Shown: positions 59,193-64,000 of the stretch, one piece after another
Layout of the letters: every line of letters begins with the position of its first letter
Position numbering within the stretch: position 1 is the stretch's first letter
Source of the DNA: Microstegium vimineum
Lineage: Eukaryota; Streptophyta; Magnoliopsida; Poales; Poaceae
Length of the DNA: 64,000 nt
Assembly (NCBI GenBank): GCA_022036555.1
Contig: CM039137.1
Location: forward strand, 23,013,927-23,077,926
Direction of reading: 5' to 3'
Made by a program: the position numbers and the translations under genes
The notes under the pieces: model-generated
Told to the model about the DNA's origin: nothing
The model's database searches: none
The model's input: the letters and a program-made list of their open reading frames with translations, nothing else

Positions 59193-61764
59193 GGAACCCA
59201 GTGTCCACGAACGCCAGCCGATCGCCGTCGTAGGAGTCATACATCATTGTGAGCTCGGTCAGGCTCGGCAGCTCCGCCAGCATGTCCACGAACTCCTGCC
59301 TCACCTCGGTGTTCCACATCGACAGCGTGGTCAGGTTGGGCCGGATGTAGCGGACGTCCTCGGCGCCGCTAGGCCCGTCCGGCGCGTCCATGGCGCCCCT
59401 CAGCTTCAGGCTCTGCAGCCGGCGGAGGCTCGGGACACTGAACACGCTCGACGGCAGCATGTCGCCCCCCAGCATCAGGTGCTCCAGGAGGTCGAGGCTC
59501 TCCAGCGCCGCCTCGAGCGCGTCGGCGTGCGCCGCCGTCAGCTGGACGAGCTCCAGGGACCGGAGGTTGGCGGCCTTCGCCAGCGGGTTATTGTAGTCGC
59601 CGCCGCCGCACCACCCGCGGGGCTGCACGCCGTGGAGCGTCTGGAGGCTGTGCAGGTCGCCCAGGGCCCTGCTCGGCAGAGTGAAGGGCGCGACGACGTG
59701 GCGCAGCGTGGGGATCCTCCAGAACGCGGCGGGCACCTCCAGGACGTTTCGGCCGCCGAGGATGAGCGACTGCAGGTTGACGAGGTTGCCTATGCTGCTC
59801 GGGAGCTTCTCCAGGTTGCCGCGTTGGAGACCCAGGTATCTGATGTGGATCATGGAGCCGATCTCGTTTGGGAGCCTCTTGAGCTCGAGTCCCTGGATGT
59901 CGATGACACGTAGGAACTTGGAAGCATGGAGGAAGCCCAGGTCGGTGGTGGTGTGGATCAAGTTGCAGTTGCTGGACGACGACGACGACGACCTGGCGAC
60001 ACGTCGACCCACCTCCACGAAGTCGCAGATGATGGAGCGCAGCTTGGGTAGCGCGTTGCTGAGCTGCACGTACCTGTCGGTGGTGGAGCTGAGCACGGCG
60101 AGGCGGCGCACGGTGGCGGGGGCCAGCACGTCGGTGCTGTCGTGGCTCTCGATGAAGCAGGCCTCCTGCGCCTCGTCCTGCGCGAAGGCGTGCAGGCGGT
60201 CGTGCACCACCACCGTCTGCACGGCGCCGAAGTCGTCCTTGTCCACCAGCTGCACCACGCAGCGGGAGATGAGCTCCTTGAGGTACCCCTGCCCGACCTC
60301 CTCCATGGTGCTCCCGCGGTGCGGGCGCACGAACCCCTCGGCCACCCACAGGCGCACCAGGCGCTGCGCGTCCACCGGCGTGCTCTCCCGCATCGCCGCC
60401 AGGTACAGGAAGCACGACTTGAGGTGGTGCGGCAGGTCATCGAAGGCCCGCGACATGATCCGGGGCCAGCTGTTGCTGCTGTTGCTGCCGCCCCTGTGGT
60501 GCTCGCGCGGCGGTGGGGCCAGCTGCGCCATCACCTCGTCCCACTCCGCTGGCAGCTCCTTGGACCTTAGGATCCCGGCGAGGACGACGATGGACAGCGG
60601 CAGGCCGCGCGTGATCCGGAACACGTCCTGGTAGTACCTCGACTTGTAGCGGCCGGGGCAGTCGCCGCGGGCGCCGAACACCCGGCGCCGGAACACCTCG
60701 TACGTGCTCTCCGGGCTGAGCCGGGTGAGCTTGATGGGGTCGTACGCGTGGCCGCCGAGGCCCACCACCTCGAGGCCTTCCTTGTCCGTGATCAGGAGCA
60801 CCCTGCTGCCGTTGCCCTCGTCGGGGAGGGAGGCTCGCAGGCTGTTCCAGTCCGTCACGGACACGCTGCCGTCCACGACCACGAGGTACCGCCTCCCCGA
60901 CATGCTCTTGTGCAGCCGGTTGCTGATGTCCTTTCCCGTCCCCCCGAAGCCGCCGTCGCAGGCGTCTTCCGCCGCGGCCTGCCTGGACGCGGATGGGGCC
61001 CGCCGAAGCTGGTTGGTCATCTGCCGGTGGATGTCGCGGAGGACGTCGGCAGCGCGAGACTTGTGTGGGAGCACCGTCCACGTGCGGATCTCGAAGTGGT
61101 TGCGCACCTCGAGGCTCTGGTACACCTTCCGCGCCAGCGTCGTCTTGCCTATGCTGCTCTCGCCTGCGATGGCCACCAGCGCGCGCGCGGGGACAGAGTC
61201 GTCCAGAAGCTGCTCCTTGAGCATGTCGCTGTACTTGTCCAGACCAACCGTGCACTCCTCCAAATCGTCCCAGGCGGCGAGGGTGGTGGCGGAGGAGGCA
61301 GCGGCGGCCCAGGCCGGCGCAGGCGTGTGCTCGATGTTGTAGTCGGCGCGGTTCTCGGAGATCTGGTCGAGCCGATTCTTGATCTGGCGGATACGGCCGG
61401 AGAGGTCGTGGCGGAGCGCAACCTGGCTGGCGCAGCGGCCGGGCCACCGCCACCCGACGGCGCAGCGGGAGCCGAGGGCGGCGGCGGGCTTCCTCCGCCT
61501 CCGGCGGCCGGCGCGGTGGAGGAAGTCGTCGAGCGCGTCCTCGGCCTCGAAAGCGACGTCGCGGGTCTGGCGCACCCAGACGGCGACGAACTCGTCGTCG
61601 CGGCGGCGGCGGCGGCGGTCGGCGTCGCGGATGAAGGTGTGGAGCCACTCCAGCTTGTCGCGGAGGAGCCGCACGTCCTCGCCCACCTCCAGCAGCACCG
61701 CTGCCTCCCACGCCACTAGCTCCGCCACCTTGGCTAGCACCGTCGTGATCGCCGTCTCCGCCAT
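59140..61764 (-). CDS. CC-NB-LRR immune receptor, truncated by a frameshift
   Basis: An intracellular NLR-type receptor, intronless here, 874 residues as read. Residues 1 to about 145 form an N-terminal coiled coil with the EDVID-like EAEDALDDFL (73-82). The NB-ARC has P-loop GESSIGKTT (201-209), RNBS-A FEIRTWTVL, kinase-2 RRYLVVVDGSV (291-301) with Gly299 where the second Asp normally stands, RNBS-B SRVLLITDK, and RGLPLSIVVLAG (386-397). VHDRLHAFAQDEA precedes the LRRs, which start at about 585 with FLRVIDIQGLELKRLPNEIG. At about 59189-59193 the frame shifts, and 17 unrelated residues lead to the stop at 59140. The lost end continues in another frame to 58934. Codon composition is strongly GC-biased (many Ser/Arg runs). 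It may be a decayed allele, or the shift may be an assembly error. Confidence 0.88.
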   Translation of the reverse strand: MAETAITTVLAKVAELVAWEAAVLLEVGEDVRLLRDKLEWLHTFIRDADRRRRRRDDEFVAVWVRQTRDVAFEAEDALDDFLHRAGRRRRRKPAAALGSRCAVGWRWPGRCASQVALRHDLSGRIRQIKNRLDQISENRADYNIEHTPAPAWAAAASSATTLAAWDDLEECTVGLDKYSDMLKEQLLDDSVPARALVAIAGESSIGKTTLARKVYQSLEVRNHFEIRTWTVLPHKSRAADVLRDIHRQMTNQLRRAPSASRQAAAEDACDGGFGGTGKDISNRLHKSMSGRRYLVVVDGSVSVTDWNSLRASLPDEGNGSRVLLITDKEGLEVVGLGGHAYDPIKLTRLSPESTYEVFRRRVFGARGDCPGRYKSRYYQDVFRITRGLPLSIVVLAGILRSKELPAEWDEVMAQLAPPPREHHRGGSNSSNSWPRIMSRAFDDLPHHLKSCFLYLAAMRESTPVDAQRLVRLWVAEGFVRPHRGSTMEEVGQGYLKELISRCVVQLVDKDDFGAVQTVVVHDRLHAFAQDEAQEACFIESHDSTDVLAPATVRRLAVLSSTTDRYVQLSNALPKLRSIICDFVEVGRRVARSSSSSSSNCNLIHTTTDLGFLHASKFLRVIDIQGLELKRLPNEIGSMIHIRYLGLQRGNLEKLPSSIGNLVNLQSLILGGRNVLEVPAAFWRIPTLRHVVAPFTLPSRALGDLHSLQTLHGVQPRGWCGGGDYNNPLAKAANLRSLELVQLTAAHADALEAALESLDLLEHLMLGGDMLPSSVFSVPSLRRLQSLKLRGAMDAPDGPSGAEDVRYIRPNLTTLSMWNTEVRQEFVDMLAELPSLTELTMMYDSYDGDRLAFVDTGFRGCTGSSSACRSSRTGR

Positions 61765-62224
61765 GCTGCTGCTGGCGCTAGCCCGCAGCAGGCAGTAGCA
61801 GTAGTGGGTGTCAGGGAGCCGGTCCGGATCGCCTTTGCGCGCCGCCGCCGTATATGTATGGCGCAGGCGAAGCTCAGCAGTGGCAGCGGGCAGTGAGGCC
61901 TCAAGTCAAGTCAATGCGGCGGGCGGGAAGCAGAGAACGGGTCGCGGTGGGCTGTCTTTGTCTACACCAGGGCCCAGCCCACCAGGCACCACACCAACCA
62001 GCGAAGTGAATTCTGTGATTATTATATATATATACGCAGGGCGTTTTGCGAGCCATTTCCGCCGCCAGCAGCCTCTACGGGTGCAGGCCGCGGAAGGAAG
62101 CCGGGGAGGAAGGGGACGTGGGGCTTGGGAGGTTCTGAGACATCTTGTCGGTGGGCGCCACGGCTTTATCGAACCACCTACCGACGATGTGTACCTAGCG
62201 AGGTGGTTGATAAAGAGAGAACCG
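61765..62224. other. NLR upstream region
   Basis: Presumed promoter and leader of the NLR, GC-rich near the start codon. A short (TA)n lies at about 62023-62032. No clear TATA box at standard distance. Confidence 0.4.
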
Positions 62225-63328
62225 TGATTTTGCCATTATGAAAAGAGGACTTCACAATTTTGTCATCTTATAAATGAACTTCGAAATTTTGTCATTCTCA
62301 AATGATACACATTCGTAAATACGCTCCGTAAAAGATTTGTTGCCGAGTTAATTATTGCCTACCCATTTTGCCCCTCCTTAATCTCTACCTTTTAATTTTT
62401 TTCACGGTCTCAGATGCAGAGCGAGCGGACACCGAGGCCGCGGGAAGGGCAGCCGCCGCGCCCTGCGCGACCACCGACGCAGGAGGAGCTCGCGACGAGG
62501 TGCAGCCACCACCACTCCTCCCATAACGCCAACGCGCCGTCGTCCAAGTCTCACCCTCACGCCGGCGTCGCGCCTGAGCCTCGCCGTCGCTGCGCCCCCA
62601 CGCTCGTCCTCGGCTGCGGATCCGGTCCCGGCCCCGCCCGCCGCGCGTTGGATGACGCGTGCGCCCGCGCCGGCACGCTTCGCCGCGCCGCGTGGCCCCC
62701 GCTCGCCCTCGTCCTCGCCCCTCGCCCCGCTGCGGATCCGGCCCCGGCCCCGCCAGTCGCGCGCGCCACGGGGTACGGTCGTGCTGGACAAAGCGTGCAC
62801 CCGCGCCACCTGCCACGCACGCGCTCCTCCATCTCCTCCGTCGCGGGTGTGAGACCGGGGTTGCAGCTGAACGCGCGGACGCGCGGGAGCTGGAAGAGCC
62901 CTCGACCACCGATGCTCTAGCAGCGCGGCGTCATCGATGTCGGCGTCCAGCACCACCATACCAGGAGCCGCTCCAGCAGCACGAACAGCGCCTTGTCCCG
63001 CCGCGGCCTGGTGCTGCGCTGCAACTCAGGCTCCCACGCCCCGCCTCTACGACGACCCATTGGAGCCTGCTGCGGATACCCTGCCCGTGCGGTCTCCCGT
63101 CGGGGGAAGTGGCGGCGTCGGTTCACGGTCGCGGTGGTGCTCGTCCCGTGAAAAAATGAAATAGGTAGAGATTAAGGAGGGGCAAAATTGGTACGCAATA
63201 ATTAATTTGGCAACAAATCTTCCACATGACATATTTGCGAGTGTGTATCATTTGAGAATGACAAAATTGCGAAGCCCAATTGTAAAATGGCAAAATTGCG
63301 AAGTCCTGCTTTCATAATGGCAGAATCA
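62225..63328. mobile_element. 1.1-kb Pack-MULE-like element with 184-bp TIRs
   Basis: The left TIR (62225-62408) and inverted right TIR (63146-63328) both start tgatt.tgccattatgaaa and remain alignable to ttttttcacgg. They include cattctcaaatgatacaca and a gcccctccttaatctctacc block. The 740-bp core is about as GC-rich as a grass first exon and contains a 116-bp-period direct duplication (ctgcggatccgg at 62614 and 62730). No transposase is present. I could not find a convincing 9-bp target duplication. Long TIRs around a GC-rich core are the Pack-MULE pattern. Confidence 0.72.
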
Positions 63329-64000
63329 TCATTTTCTCGTTGACAAATGGGCATGGCCATGTAATGTGAATCGAAAAAACAAAGACTAATCTCGTTTTCA
63401 ATTTTGTGTCTACCTTCCTGTCTCCCTCCTTATTTTTTTGACACAAGAATCTTCTGGTGAGATTGAAAGATTCTTTGGAGGATCGTCCAAATTTGAAGAG
63501 CCTGGTCGAGATTTGGGCAAGTGAACACATGTTTATGCCGATGATTTGTCACAAAATGATGAAGGACGTTGGCACGTGAAACTATGTTTAACTCTTGTTT
63601 TGATGGAGGTTTGGGTTGGGCACGATTGACTATTGTTTTTAACAAAGGCAATTGTTGCTACGGAGCTTAAACCTATTGCGTGCGATGTCTTTTGAATTTG
63701 AATCGTTCAACCATTTGATCGAAGAGGGTAAACAATCAAAAATTAAAATTCTGATTTCAGAGGTCCGATTACAAGTATTGGGGGTCTGATTTGAACCTCC
63801 TCCATACAGGCTTCGGCTGCTGCCTCATCCTGCGTCTTGCTTGCAATTACTGCAAGTTGTTTTTTTTAGAAACTCTGCTGGCTTTGGGGACATTTGCTGC
63901 GCCGCAGAAGAGGAGGGCGGCTCAGCAAAGGTCACGGTGACCCAGCTCATTTGTCAGTCACCTCTGACCTCTCTGTTAAATGGGCTGGGCCGTGAACTTC
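63329..64000. other. right-hand spacer, no supported gene
   Basis: AT-rich DNA to the window end, with short open frames only (up to 73 codons on the minus strand at 63430-63651). Nothing recognised. Confidence 0.45.

Noticed and set aside
60748..61719. 323-codon open frame antisense to the NLR
   Set aside because: It is a GC-composition shadow of the NLR coding sequence, with low-complexity Gly/Ala/Val content.

Overview
This is plant nuclear DNA, almost certainly from a grass. The genes have introns with GT..AG borders, first exons are very GC-rich while intergenic DNA is AT-rich, and the spacers are full of Stowaway-, hAT- and Mutator-type elements typical of Poaceae. All recognisable proteins are plant proteins: JAZ/TIFY, NAC, PSB33, a UBA-containing E2, a CC-NB-LRR. 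A panicoid grass such as sorghum, sugarcane or Miscanthus fits the gene density (about ten host genes in 64 kb) and TE style, but the species is inference. I found no LTR retrotransposon, tRNA, rRNA or CRISPR array.

Layout. 0-8 kb: a minus-strand JAZ/TIFY repressor (2.25-3.5 kb) followed by a MITE-rich spacer. 8.4-10.8 kb: UBC27 (plus). 10.8-19.2 kb: spacer with a Stowaway MITE, an 'agagcatc' MITE and an inverted pair of an AT-rich repeat. 19.2-25.0 kb: a predicted N-myristoylated CDK-like kinase (plus, 7 exons), whose second intron holds a 1.4-kb long-TIR element with a MITE inside. 25.5-26.4 kb: a convergent minus-strand gene for a small MGC-type (myristoyl/palmitoyl) protein. 26.4-34.3 kb: spacer with nested MITEs and a 632-bp palindromic hAT-type element with an exact 8-bp target duplication. 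34.4-35.4 kb: a NAC transcription factor (minus). 36.9-44.6 kb: a complete 7.67-kb Mutator-like element with long TIRs and an exact 9-bp target duplication. It carries a MURA-type transposase, a plant-mobile-domain (PMD) gene and a small Cys-motif gene, all with disabling lesions although the 700-codon catalytic exon is open. 46.5-48.2 kb: PSB33 (minus). 51.3-54.3 kb: a DHHC protein S-acyltransferase (plus). 55.2-56.2 kb: peroxisomal dienoyl-CoA isomerase DCI1 (minus, ends in SKL). 58.9-61.8 kb: an intronless CC-NB-LRR gene whose last LRR segment is cut off by a frameshift. 62.2-63.3 kb: a Pack-MULE-like element with 184-bp TIRs and a GC-rich core.

The host genes do not form a pathway. They span jasmonate signalling, ubiquitin conjugation, membrane-anchored kinase signalling, transcription, photosystem II, protein palmitoylation, peroxisomal beta-oxidation and immunity. 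The most notable content is the mobile DNA: three long-TIR (Mutator-like) insertions at different stages of decay and at least two hAT-type elements with exact 8-bp duplications. The PMD-carrying MULE is the closest thing here to an unusual composite system.
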